Shown: in pieces, positions 1-6,970 of the stretch
How positions within the stretch are numbered: the stretch's first letter is position 1
Layout: each line of letters begins with the position of its first letter
NCBI GenBank assembly: GCA_003242525.1
Contig: QGUU01000072.1
Location: 1 to 9,040, forward strand
Origin: Pseudomonadota bacterium
GTDB lineage: Bacteria; Pseudomonadota; Alphaproteobacteria; Rhizobiales; Rhizobiaceae
DNA: 9,040 bases
Direction: 5' to 3'
Program-made: the position numbers and the translations under genes
Notes under the pieces: generated by a model
Databases searched by the model: none
Told to the model about the DNA's origin: nothing
Seen by the model: only the letters and a program-made list of their open reading frames with translations

Positions 1-85
1 TATTTAGTTTTTTTTTTTTCAAACAGAAGACGGCATTCGGGTTCTTGGTCCGTTTCGTTGGCTCGGAAATGTTTATAAGGGACCG
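1..85 (+). other. Sequencing adapter contamination (Illumina P7 + index + Nextera i7 end)
   Basis: This stretch is artefact. Positions 8-19 are a run of 12 T. Positions 20-43 match the 24-base Illumina P7 oligo at 20 of 24 bases (AGAAGACGGCAT is intact at 25-36). Positions 44-51 occupy the place of an 8-base index. Positions 52-85 match the 34-base Nextera i7 transposase-end adapter at 28 of 34 bases (GGCTCGG and TATAAG are intact). On the other strand this reads insert, adapter, then poly-A, which is the usual layout of a read running through a short insert into adapter and beyond. The mismatches fit low read-end quality. In the frame of the downstream gene it encodes VGSEMFIRDR, close to the VGSEMCIRDR-like peptide known from adapter-contaminated entries. 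Adapter sequences are from memory; no alignment was run. Confidence 0.95.
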
Positions 86-86
86 G

Positions 87-599
87 CTCCATCGCCGATT
101 CGGTTACACCATGGTCTACGTCACCCACGATCAGACCGAAGCGCTGACCTTCGCCAAGCAGGTCATCGTCATGTACGACGGAGGGATCGTCCAGATCGGA
201 ACGCCGGCAGAGCTTTTCGAGCGGCCAAAGCATACTTTTGTGGGCTACTTCATCGGCTCGCCGGGCATGAATTTCATCCCCGTGACCGTGGAAGGACGGC
301 AGGCGCGGCTGGGCTCCCAACTCATCGAGCTGCCCGGCGCACCGAAGGCTTCGGCAGGTGAAATCGAACTGGGGATTCGGCCCGAATATGTTCGGATCGG
401 ACGTGAAGGTTTGCCGGTTTCGGTATCCAAGGTGGAGGATGTGGGCCGGCACAAGGTTGTTCGCGCGAAGCTTGAGGGGCGCGACATCGCGGCGATCCTG
501 GGTGAGGACGAGGAAATACCGAGCGAGCCGAAACTCAGTTTCGATCCGGCCGGCATAAACATCTATGCCGATTCCTGGCGCGTCGAGTTGGGGGGCTGA
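87..599 (+). CDS. glpT: Glycerol ABC transporter ATPase GlpT, C-terminal part (5' end lost at contig edge)
   Basis: This is the C-terminal 170 residues of a MalK/UgpC-type ABC ATPase, the cytoplasmic subunit that powers import. It begins at Leu-His-Arg-Arg-Phe-Gly. The H-loop follows at 120-134 (VTHDQ, switch histidine at 126-128), then the end of the nucleotide-binding domain (GGIVQIGTPAELFERP) and a TOBE-like regulatory domain (about 270-596, including GIRPEYV). Walker A, the ABC signature, Walker B and the D-loop are missing because the contig starts here. An open frame continues upstream to TTG at 45, but that part is adapter and should not be annotated. The ATG at 111 is an internal methionine. 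The name GlpT (second of two ATPases, GlpS and GlpT) rests on position directly before glpP in the rhizobial gene order. The stop lies 2 bases before glpP, so the two are translationally close. Confidence 0.85.
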   Translation, partial: LHRRFGYTMVYVTHDQTEALTFAKQVIVMYDGGIVQIGTPAELFERPKHTFVGYFIGSPGMNFIPVTVEGRQARLGSQLIELPGAPKASAGEIELGIRPEYVRIGREGLPVSVSKVEDVGRHKVVRAKLEGRDIAAILGEDEEIPSEPKLSFDPAGINIYADSWRVELGG

Positions 600-601
600 C
601 G

Positions 602-1468
602 ATGGAAAAGACCTGGAACAACAAGGCCTGGCTCCTCGTCCTTCCAGTGCTGGTCCTGGTCGCGTTTTCGGCGATCATCCCGCTGATGACGGTCGTCAAC
701 TATTCCGTACAGGACACTTTCGGCAACAACCAGTTCTTCTGGAACGGCGTTGGCTGGTACGAGGAGTTGTTGGCCTCGGAACGTTTCTGGCAGTCCATGG
801 CCCGCAACCTGATCTTTTCGGCGATTATCCTTGCGATCGAGGTGCCGCTCGGCATTTTCATCGCCCTCAACATGCCGCGCAGAGGGTGGGGGGTTCCCGT
901 TTGCCTGGTGCTGATGGCCCTGCCGCTTCTGATACCGTGGAACGTGGTCGGCACCATCTGGCAAGTCTTCGGGCGCCGGGACATCGGCCTGCTCGGCTAC
1001 TACGTGAACGCTCTCGGCATAGACTACAACTACGTCCAGGACCCGTTCGATGCCTGGGTCACGGTCATCGTCATGGACGTGTGGCACTGGACGAGCCTCG
1101 TGGTGCTGCTGTGCTATGCCGGGCTGGTGTCGATCCCCGACGCCTTCTATCAGGCGGCCAAGATCGATGGCGCCTCTCGCTGGGCCGTGTTCCGTTACAT
1201 ACAGCTGCCCAAGATGCAGCGCGTGCTGCTCATTGCAGTGCTGCTGCGGTTCATGGATTCCTTCATGATCTACACGGAGCCATTCGTCGTCACCGGCGGC
1301 GGCCCGGGCAATTCGACCACCTTCATGTCTATCGACTTGGTCAAGATGGCGCTAGGCGAGTTCAACCTCGGCCAGGCTGCGGCGATGTCTCTGGTCTACT
1401 TCCTCATCATCCTGCTCCTGTCATGGGCGTTCTACACCATCATGACCAACTATAATGCGGAGCGCTGA
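602..1468 (+). CDS. glpP: Glycerol ABC transporter permease GlpP
   Basis: This 288-residue inner-membrane permease belongs to the MalF/UgpA-like family (binding-protein-dependent transport, MetI-like fold). The first membrane helix is at about residues 10-30, and further hydrophobic segments lie near 68-90, 98-120, 152-174, 205-225 and 256-281, giving about six helices. The EAA loop that docks on the ATPase is clear at residues 184-203 (QAAKIDGASRWAVFRYIQLP, with the conserved DG at 189-190). Length is typical. ATG at 602 is preceded by a G-rich stretch in the end of the ATPase gene that may serve as the ribosome site. The gene lies 2 bases after glpT and 3 bases before glpQ. The specificity for glycerol comes from context (glpU, glpV, glpK), not from the permease itself; a generic sugar or polyol permease is the alternative. 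Confidence 0.9.
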   Translation: MEKTWNNKAWLLVLPVLVLVAFSAIIPLMTVVNYSVQDTFGNNQFFWNGVGWYEELLASERFWQSMARNLIFSAIILAIEVPLGIFIALNMPRRGWGVPVCLVLMALPLLIPWNVVGTIWQVFGRRDIGLLGYYVNALGIDYNYVQDPFDAWVTVIVMDVWHWTSLVVLLCYAGLVSIPDAFYQAAKIDGASRWAVFRYIQLPKMQRVLLIAVLLRFMDSFMIYTEPFVVTGGGPGNSTTFMSIDLVKMALGEFNLGQAAAMSLVYFLIILLLSWAFYTIMTNYNAER

Positions 1469-1471
1469 GCC

Positions 1472-2380
<909 letters not shown>

Positions 2381-2385
2381 GGAGG
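2381..2385 (+). promoter_or_regulatory. Ribosome binding site that fixes a GTG start for glpU
   Basis: GGAGG lies directly after the glpQ stop codon and 5 bases before GTG at 2391. The same frame is open further upstream to a TTG at 2361, but that would overlap glpQ and has no such site. The GTG is therefore the better start. Confidence 0.75.
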
Positions 2386-2390
2386 CGCAA

Positions 2391-2798
2391 GTGACTCCGA
2401 CACGCCGCTGGCAAATCCCGCTCGTATCGGTTCTCGTCGTTTACGCCTTGGCGGTATGGCTGCTGATGACGCAACTTCCGCAACGTGACGGCCAGATAGA
2501 CTTTTTCGGTTCACTGGTTCCCGGCGGCTGGATGGCCTGGTCATTCCCGACGGCGCTGTTCTTCCTGACCATCTTCTTGCTGCTCGCTTTGATGGCGGTT
2601 TGGGAATACGCCCGGCCCGGCGGCCATCCTCGCGTCGGCATATTGCGCTTTGAGACGACACGCGGCGATCGTCTCTTCATCTCGCTATTGGGCGCCGCCT
2701 TTATTCACCTCGCCTGGCTGGGGCTCGTCAGCTCCAACCTTTGGTGGGCTCTCGCTCTCTCCGTAGTCTACGCCATTGGCGTGTTCCGCTACGTATAG
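2391..2798 (+). CDS. glpU: Small integral membrane protein GlpU (DUF2160 family)
   Basis: This 135-residue membrane protein resembles the DUF2160 'predicted small integral membrane protein' family found inside glycerol ABC transporter operons of rhizobia. Its biochemical role is not established to my knowledge; an accessory role in the transporter is inferred from position between the permeases and the binding protein. Four hydrophobic segments are visible: about 9-28, 47-71, 95-113 and 116-134. The family-like core starts at WMAWSFPTALFF (47-58) and includes TTRGDRLFISLLG (89-101) and HLAWLGLV (106-113). The first 46 residues, with an extra helix, seem to be an N-terminal extension compared with the roughly 90-residue members I recall. 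The start is GTG, chosen for its good ribosome site. It follows glpQ by 10 bases. Confidence 0.8.
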   Translation: MTPTRRWQIPLVSVLVVYALAVWLLMTQLPQRDGQIDFFGSLVPGGWMAWSFPTALFFLTIFLLLALMAVWEYARPGGHPRVGILRFETTRGDRLFISLLGAAFIHLAWLGLVSSNLWWALALSVVYAIGVFRYV

Positions 2799-2812
2799 GG
2801 GGAGAAACAGCT

Positions 2813-2840
2813 GGAGCGGCCGTATGCCGGTGGCCGCTCC
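2813..2840 (+). promoter_or_regulatory. GC-rich hairpin between glpU and glpV
   Basis: GGAGCGGCC (2813-2821) and GGCCGCTCC (2832-2840) form a perfect 9-bp stem with a 10-base loop. No T-run follows, so it is not a classical intrinsic terminator. It lies 16 bases before the glpV ribosome site. Possible roles are protection or processing of the mRNA, or partial attenuation, so that glpV is expressed at a different level from the membrane genes. The function is inferred. Confidence 0.6.
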
Positions 2841-2870
2841 TATCGCACCGTAACTTGGAGGAGAAACGAC

Positions 2871-4592
2871 ATGCGACGGCAAATTCTAACATCGACTACC
2901 GCCCTTGTCCTGCTGCTAGGGGCAGGGCAGGCCTTTGCGGGAATGGACGAAGCCAAGGCCTTCCTGGATGCTGAAATCGGCGATCTTTCATCGCTTGACC
3001 GCGCTGCGCAGGAAGCCGAGATGCAGTGGTTCATCGACGCGGCCAAGCCCTTTGAAGGCATGGAAATCAAGGTCGTCTCGGAAACGATCACCACGCATGA
3101 ATATGAGTCGAAGGTGCTCGCGCCGGCCTTCTCGGCCATTACCGGCATCAAGGTCACTCACGACCTGATCGGCGAAGGCGACGTGGTCGAGAAGCTGCAG
3201 ACCCAGATGCAGTCGGGCGAGAACATCTACGACGCCTATATCAACGACTCGGACCTGATCGGCACGCATTGGCGCTACCAGCAGGTGCGCAGCCTTACCA
3301 AGTGGATGGAGAATGAGGGGAAGGACGTTACCAACCCCAACATCGACATCGACGACTTCATCGGAAAGTCGTTTACCACGGCACCGGACGGCGATCTCTA
3401 CCAGCTTCCCGACCAGCAGTTCGCCAACCTTTATTGGTTCCGTTACGACTGGTTCAACGACGAGAAGAACAAGGCGGACTTCAAGGCCAAGTATGGCTAC
3501 GATCTGGGCGTTCCGGTCAACTGGTCGGCCTATGAGGACATTGCCGAGTTCTTCACCGGGCGCGAGATCGACGGCAAGAAGGTCTACGGCCATATGGACT
3601 ATGGCAAGAAAGACCCGTCGCTTGGCTGGCGCTTCACCGACGCCTGGCTGTCGATGGCCGGCAATGGCGACAAGGGAATTCCGAACGGCCTCCCGGTCGA
3701 CGAATGGGGCATCAAGGTGGATGAGAATTCCCGTCCGGTCGGCTCCTGCGTAGCTCGCGGCGGCGACACGAACGGACCCGCAGCGGTCTACGCGATCCAG
3801 AAGTATCTCGACTGGATGAAGGCCTATGCGCCTCCGGCAGCCCAGGGCATGACCTTCTCTGAGGCCGGCCCGGTACCTGCCCAGGGTGAGATCGCCCAGC
3901 AGATCTTTACCTACACGGCCTTCACGGCAGACTTTGTCAAGGAAGGGTTGCCAGTGGTGAATGAGGACGGCACGCCGAAGTGGCGTTTCGCTCCGTCGCC
4001 CCACGGCGTGTACTGGAAGGACGGGATGAAGCTTGGCTACCAGGACGCGGGTTCCTGGACGCTGATGAAGTCGACGCCTGAAGATCGCGCCAAGGCCGCA
4101 TGGCTCTATGCGCAGTTCGTCACTTCCAAGACCGTGGACGTGAAGAAGAGCCATGTCGGCCTGACCTTCATTCGCCAGTCCACGCTGGACCATCCGAGCT
4201 TTACCGAGCGCGCGCCCAAGCTCGGCGGCCTTGTCGAGTTCTATCGCTCGCCGGCCCGCCTGCAATGGTCGCCTACCGGCACGAACGTGCCTGACTATCC
4301 GAAGCTCGCCCAGCTCTGGTGGCAGGCAATCGGCGATGCCTCGTCGGGTGCCAAGACTGCCCAGGAGGCGATGGACTCGCTCTGCGCCGAGCAGGAGAAG
4401 GTGCTGGAGCGTCTGGAGCGCGCCGGAATCCAGGGCGATATCGGGCCGAAACTCGCGGAGGAGCACGATATCGAATATTGGAACAAGGATGCTGTCTCGA
4501 AGGGCAACCTTGCGCCTCAGCTCAAGATCGAGAACGAGAAGGAACAGCCCATCACCGTCAACTATGACGAACTGGTGAAGAGCTGGCAGTAA
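2871..4592 (+). CDS. glpV: Glycerol ABC transporter periplasmic substrate-binding protein GlpV
   Basis: This 573-residue exported binding protein should capture glycerol in the periplasm and deliver it to GlpP/GlpQ. A signal peptide is clear: MRRQ, a hydrophobic core (about residues 5-19), then a type I cleavage site after AFA (residue 23). There is no lipobox cysteine, so the mature protein is soluble. The rest reads as an extracellular solute-binding protein of family 1, larger than MalE-type proteins but of the size I associate with this glycerol-specific group. Recognisable stretches include QTQMQSGENIYDAYINDSD, QFANLYWFRYDW and YQDAGSWTLMKSTPEDRAKAAWLYAQF. The start is secure: GGAGGA at 2857-2862 with 8-base spacing. 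Substrate assignment rests on the operon and on overall resemblance. GC-rich hairpins lie on both sides, which may raise its mRNA level, since binding proteins are usually needed in excess. Confidence 0.9.
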   Translation: MRRQILTSTTALVLLLGAGQAFAGMDEAKAFLDAEIGDLSSLDRAAQEAEMQWFIDAAKPFEGMEIKVVSETITTHEYESKVLAPAFSAITGIKVTHDLIGEGDVVEKLQTQMQSGENIYDAYINDSDLIGTHWRYQQVRSLTKWMENEGKDVTNPNIDIDDFIGKSFTTAPDGDLYQLPDQQFANLYWFRYDWFNDEKNKADFKAKYGYDLGVPVNWSAYEDIAEFFTGREIDGKKVYGHMDYGKKDPSLGWRFTDAWLSMAGNGDKGIPNGLPVDEWGIKVDENSRPVGSCVARGGDTNGPAAVYAIQKYLDWMKAYAPPAAQGMTFSEAGPVPAQGEIAQQIFTYTAFTADFVKEGLPVVNEDGTPKWRFAPSPHGVYWKDGMKLGYQDAGSWTLMKSTPEDRAKAAWLYAQFVTSKTVDVKKSHVGLTFIRQSTLDHPSFTERAPKLGGLVEFYRSPARLQWSPTGTNVPDYPKLAQLWWQAIGDASSGAKTAQEAMDSLCAEQEKVLERLERAGIQGDIGPKLAEEHDIEYWNKDAVSKGNLAPQLKIENEKEQPITVNYDELVKSWQ

Positions 4593-4600
4593 GACCAAGA

Positions 4601-4620
4601 TCCAGGCGCCGGCGCCTGGA
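4601..4620 (+). repeat. Perfect 20-base palindrome after glpV
   Basis: TCCAGGCGCC is followed immediately by its reverse complement GGCGCCTGGA, giving a perfect dyad starting 8 bases after the glpV stop. In RNA it could fold as an 8-bp stem with a CCGG loop; in DNA it could be an operator-like site. No T-run follows. It is the first of two tandem GC-rich hairpins in the glpV-glpK gap. Confidence 0.8.
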
Positions 4621-4633
4621 GGCGTAAAAGACG

Positions 4634-4658
4634 GGGAGGCGGCGTCCTGCCGCCTCCC
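4634..4658 (+). promoter_or_regulatory. GC-rich hairpin before glpK
   Basis: GGGAGGCGGC (4634-4643) and GCCGCCTCCC (4649-4658) form a perfect 10-bp stem around the loop GTCCT. Only TGTTCG follows, so it lacks the T-run of a strong terminator. It could act as a weak attenuator that lowers glpK relative to glpV, or as a 3' stabiliser of glpV mRNA after processing. The structure is seen in the sequence; the role is inferred. Confidence 0.65.
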
Positions 4659-4674
4659 TGTTCGACTGACAGGG
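4656..4674 (+). promoter_or_regulatory. Possible alternative hairpin over the glpK ribosome site
   Basis: CCCTGT (4656-4661) can pair with ACAGGG (4669-4674), with a 7-base loop. The right arm covers most of the glpK ribosome site AGGGA (4671-4675), and the left arm takes three bases from the preceding hairpin (4634-4658). The two folds cannot fully form together. A 6-bp stem is short and may be chance. Confidence 0.3.
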
Positions 4675-4681
4675 AAGGACC

Positions 4682-6175
4682 ATGAGCCGCTACGTTCTCG
4701 CCATCGACCAGGGCACCACGTCATCGCGTGCGATCGTGTTCGACGCGCAGATGAGAATCGTCGGCCTTGGACAGAAGGAATTCACCCAGCACTATCCGGC
4801 ATCCGGCTGGGTCGAGCACGATCCGGAAGAAATCTGGTCTACCGTGCTTTGGGCGGCAAGGACGGCATTGCGCAAGGCGAAGCTCAGCGCCTCCGACGTT
4901 GCGGCGATCGGTATTACCAATCAGCGCGAAACTATCGTTATCTGGGACAAGGCGACCGGAAAACCGATCCACAACGCCATTGTCTGGCAGGACCGGCGCA
5001 CCGCGCCGCTTTGTGCTCGGCTCAAGAAGCAGGGGCTGGAGCCGAAATTTACCCGCCAGACCGGCCTGCTGCTCGATCCCTATTTTTCCGGGACGAAGAT
5101 CGCCTGGCTGCTGGACAAGGTTAAGGGAGCCAGAAGGCGGGCCGAGAAGGGGGAGCTTCTCGCCGGCACCATCGACACTTTTCTCATCTGGCGCCTGACC
5201 GGCGGCCAGGTTCACGCCACTGACGCGACCAATGCATCGCGTACCTTGCTCTTCAACATTGCGACGAATGAGTGGGATGAAGAGCTCCTTTCCATTCTCG
5301 GCGTTCCGCGCGCGCTTCTTCCGCAGGTCAAGGATTGCGCCGATGACTTTGGAACCACTGACAAAAAGCTTCTTGGAGAGGCTATCCCCATTCTGGGAGT
5401 GGCGGGCGACCAGCAAGCTGCCACCATCGGCCAGGCGTGTTTCAAGCCGGGAATGATGAAATCCACCTACGGCACCGGATGCTTCGCCTTGCTCAACACG
5501 GGCGGCGATATGGTGCGCTCCAGAAACCGCCTCTTGACGACGATAGCCTACCGGCTTGGCGGGAAGACATCCTATGCGCTGGAGGGCTCGATATTCATCG
5601 CCGGCGCTGCCGTGCAGTGGCTGCGGGACGGCGCCCGCATGATCGACAAGGCGGCGCGAAGCGGCGAACTGGCCGCCCAGGCGGACCAGGCCCAGAACGT
5701 CTATCTCGTGCCGGCATTTGTCGGCCTCGGCGCCCCCTATTGGGATGCGGATGCACGTGGCGCCATTTTTGGCCTCACCCGCAATTCCGGCCCGGCCGAA
5801 TTCGCGCGTGCCGCGCTCGAATCGGTCGCCTACCAGACCAGGGACCTGCTCGACGCCATGAAGAAGGACTGGAAGGGCAGGTCAGCGGGAACGGTGCTGC
5901 GCGTGGATGGGGGAATGGTGGCGTCGGACTGGACGATGCAGCGCCTTGCCGACATCCTGGATGCACCGGTGGATCGGCCAACGGTGCTGGAGACAACGGC
6001 GCTGGGCGCGGCCTGGCTTGCAGGCTCCATGGCAGGGGTTTGGCCGAATGCTGAGGCTTTCGCGAAAGCCTGGGTTCTGGACCGCCGCTTCGAACCTCAG
6101 ATGGACGCCAAGACCCGGGCTGCGAAGCTCAGGGGCTGGCATGACGCCGTAAGACGCACCCTGTCCACGTATTGA
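4682..6175 (+). CDS. glpK: Glycerol kinase GlpK
   Basis: This cytoplasmic enzyme transfers phosphate from ATP to glycerol, giving sn-glycerol 3-phosphate and trapping imported glycerol. It has 497 residues, the normal length for FGGY-family glycerol kinases. The ATP-binding start motif [13 protein letters not shown] is at 9-21. Glycerol-binding residues matching those of the E. coli enzyme are all present: Arg82-Glu83 (in GITNQRET), Trp102, Tyr134, and Asp243-Gln244 (in GVAGDQQAA). Later FGGY motifs are visible at 262-267 (TYGTGC), 299-310 ([12 protein letters not shown]), 347-363 (VGLGAPYW...GAIFG) and 407-411 (RVDGG). ATG at 4682 follows AGGGA at 4671-4675 with 6-base spacing. The gene is 89 bases after glpV, a gap filled with hairpins, and is probably co-transcribed but separately tuned. 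No defect is seen. Another FGGY kinase is unlikely given the residues and the operon. Confidence 0.97.
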   Translation: MSRYVLAIDQGTTSSRAIVFDAQMRIVGLGQKEFTQHYPASGWVEHDPEEIWSTVLWAARTALRKAKLSASDVAAIGITNQRETIVIWDKATGKPIHNAIVWQDRRTAPLCARLKKQGLEPKFTRQTGLLLDPYFSGTKIAWLLDKVKGARRRAEKGELLAGTIDTFLIWRLTGGQVHATDATNASRTLLFNIATNEWDEELLSILGVPRALLPQVKDCADDFGTTDKKLLGEAIPILGVAGDQQAATIGQACFKPGMMKSTYGTGCFALLNTGGDMVRSRNRLLTTIAYRLGGKTSYALEGSIFIAGAAVQWLRDGARMIDKAARSGELAAQADQAQNVYLVPAFVGLGAPYWDADARGAIFGLTRNSGPAEFARAALESVAYQTRDLLDAMKKDWKGRSAGTVLRVDGGMVASDWTMQRLADILDAPVDRPTVLETTALGAAWLAGSMAGVWPNAEAFAKAWVLDRRFEPQMDAKTRAAKLRGWHDAVRRTLSTY

Positions 6176-6184
6176 CGATAAAGA

Positions 6185-6216
6185 AGCCCCCGTCGCATCT
6201 GCAACGGGGGCTGTTT
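6185..6216. terminator. Shared (bidirectional) terminator between glpK and the BA14K gene
   Basis: AGCCCCCGT (6185-6193) and ACGGGGGCT (6204-6212) form a perfect 9-bp GC-rich stem with a 10-base loop. On the + strand GTTT follows; on the - strand CTTCTTTA follows. It begins 9 bases after the glpK stop and lies 21 bases beyond the end of the convergent gene, so it can serve both. The T-runs are short and interrupted, so efficiency is uncertain. Confidence 0.75.
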
Positions 6217-6233
6217 CACATGTTCTGATAGCG

Positions 6234-6671
6234 TCAGTAGTAGGGCGAGATGCACTGGCGACGCGGCCCGTTATAGGGCTGGAAGGTGTTGTCGTATGCG
6301 CGATACGACCGATAGCGTTCATAGCACCAGCGTACATGCGCATCGCCCCGGTAGACACGGGGCGGCGGCCTGTCATTGGCAAGCGCTCCGCCTATGATGG
6401 CGCCCGTAGCGAAGGCCGCAAGCGGGAACCAGAAATCGCCGTGGCGGCGATAGCCTGGCCGTGGATGGCGATAGCCCCTGTGTCCGCGCCAGTAATAACT
6501 GTTTCCACGCCGGTAAATTCGTTCACCCCGCCATTGTACCTCTTGGACGTCGCTGGTCAGGGTCTTGCCCTGCGGCACGTAGACGGGGGCTGAGTTGGCC
6601 GGGGCAATGGAGGCAATCCCGAAGGACGCTGCCAAGGCGCTAGCCAACAGGCCTGTCATAAACTTCCTCAT
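6234..6671 (-). CDS. BA14K-like exported protein of unknown function
   Basis: This 145-residue protein carries a BA14K-type C-terminus, named after a 14-kDa Brucella antigen. Reported roles for relatives in immunoreactivity or lectin-like activity should not be assumed here. A signal peptide is visible (MRKFMTGLLASALAASFGIA, likely cleavage after ANSA near residue 28). A basic, aromatic stretch (48-78, rich in Arg, Tyr, Trp, Gly and His) comes next, then a hydrophobic glycine-containing segment (82-99) that may touch or cross a membrane. The BA14K motif follows at 112-140 (HVRWCYERYRSYRAYDNTFQ and on to PRRQC), with Cys116 and Cys140 that could form a disulfide. The ATG at 6671 is chosen over an open frame reaching 6788 because it begins the signal peptide and follows GAGGAG at 6678-6683 with 6-base spacing. 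It stands alone, convergent with glpK. Confidence 0.88.
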   Translation of the reverse strand: MRKFMTGLLASALAASFGIASIAPANSAPVYVPQGKTLTSDVQEVQWRGERIYRRGNSYYWRGHRGYRHPRPGYRRHGDFWFPLAAFATGAIIGGALANDRPPPRVYRGDAHVRWCYERYRSYRAYDNTFQPYNGPRRQCISPYY

Positions 6672-6776
6672 TCTGGTCTCCTCAAGGTTAGCGTCCCTTT
6701 GCTGGGGAAACGACCGAGCCGCAGTTGAGTTCCGGCTGGGCGTGGCCGCCTGCAAACTTCCACCGCTGCGTGCAGC

Positions 6777-6804
6777 AGCATAGTGCAACCTTGGCGGGAT
6801 ACAA
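6777..6804 (-). promoter_or_regulatory. Candidate promoter for the BA14K gene
   Basis: On the - strand TTGTAT (6799-6804) and TATGCT (6777-6782) are separated by 16 bases, resembling -35 and -10 boxes. They would give a leader of about 100 bases before the start at 6671. The matches are partial and the call is weak. Confidence 0.25.
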
Positions 6805-6849
6805 CCTCTTCCGGTTTTCCCCCGAAAGGGCCAGCGAGCGTTTTTCCGG

Positions 6850-6878
6850 TTGACCGCACCAGTGACGCTCCCTATGGA
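6850..6878 (+). promoter_or_regulatory. Candidate promoter of the tRNA-Lys gene
   Basis: TTGACC (6850-6855) is a good -35 box. CTATGG (6872-6877, or TATGGA one base later) is a moderate -10 box at 16-17 bases spacing, like the CTTGAC/CTATAT pattern of housekeeping promoters in rhizobia. Transcription would start a few bases before the mature tRNA 5' end at 6889. Confidence 0.5.
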
Positions 6879-6888
6879 AGCGCCGAGC

Positions 6889-6963
6889 GGGCCGGTAGCT
6901 CAGCGGTAGAGCACGTGACTTTTAATCATGTGGTCGAGGGTTCGATTCCCTCCCGGCTCACCA
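6889..6963 (+). tRNA. tRNA-Lys (anticodon UUU), CCA encoded
   Basis: All arms fold. The acceptor GGGCCGG (6889-6895) pairs with CCGGCTC (6953-6959) with one G-U pair, followed by discriminator A and encoded CCA (6961-6963). The D-stem GCTC/GAGC is intact. The anticodon stem CGTGA/TCATG encloses CTTTTAA, with TTT at 6921-6923, which reads AAA and AAG. The T-arm is GAGGG TTCGATT CCCTC. It lies on the + strand, 7 bases from the end of the convergent dprA. No T-rich terminator is visible after it. No duplicated tRNA end was seen, so there is no sign of use as an integration site inside the window. Confidence 0.97.
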
Positions 6964-6970
6964 CCCCGGA

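Noticed and set aside
8..19. Poly-T run as a terminator or real T-rich element
   Set aside because: It precedes adapter sequence directly and is best explained as the poly-A tail of a read that ran past the adapter.
563..1087. - strand open frame of 174 codons opposite glpP
   Set aside because: Low-complexity Asp/His/Arg/Gln-rich product typical of a shadow frame; no signal or domain.
565..1455. Long + strand open frame (296 codons) overlapping glpP in another frame
   Set aside because: Its composition is Arg/Pro/His-rich without family motifs, while the overlapping frame is a clear permease with an EAA loop.
2988..4724. Very long open frame (578 codons) on the - strand opposite glpV
   Set aside because: It lies wholly antisense to a well-supported glpV, has no recognisable domain, and is the usual by-product of strongly biased GC-rich codons.
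6889..6963. tRNA-Lys as the attachment site of a genomic island
   Set aside because: No integrase gene, no repeat of the tRNA 3' end and no change to foreign-looking genes is seen on either side.
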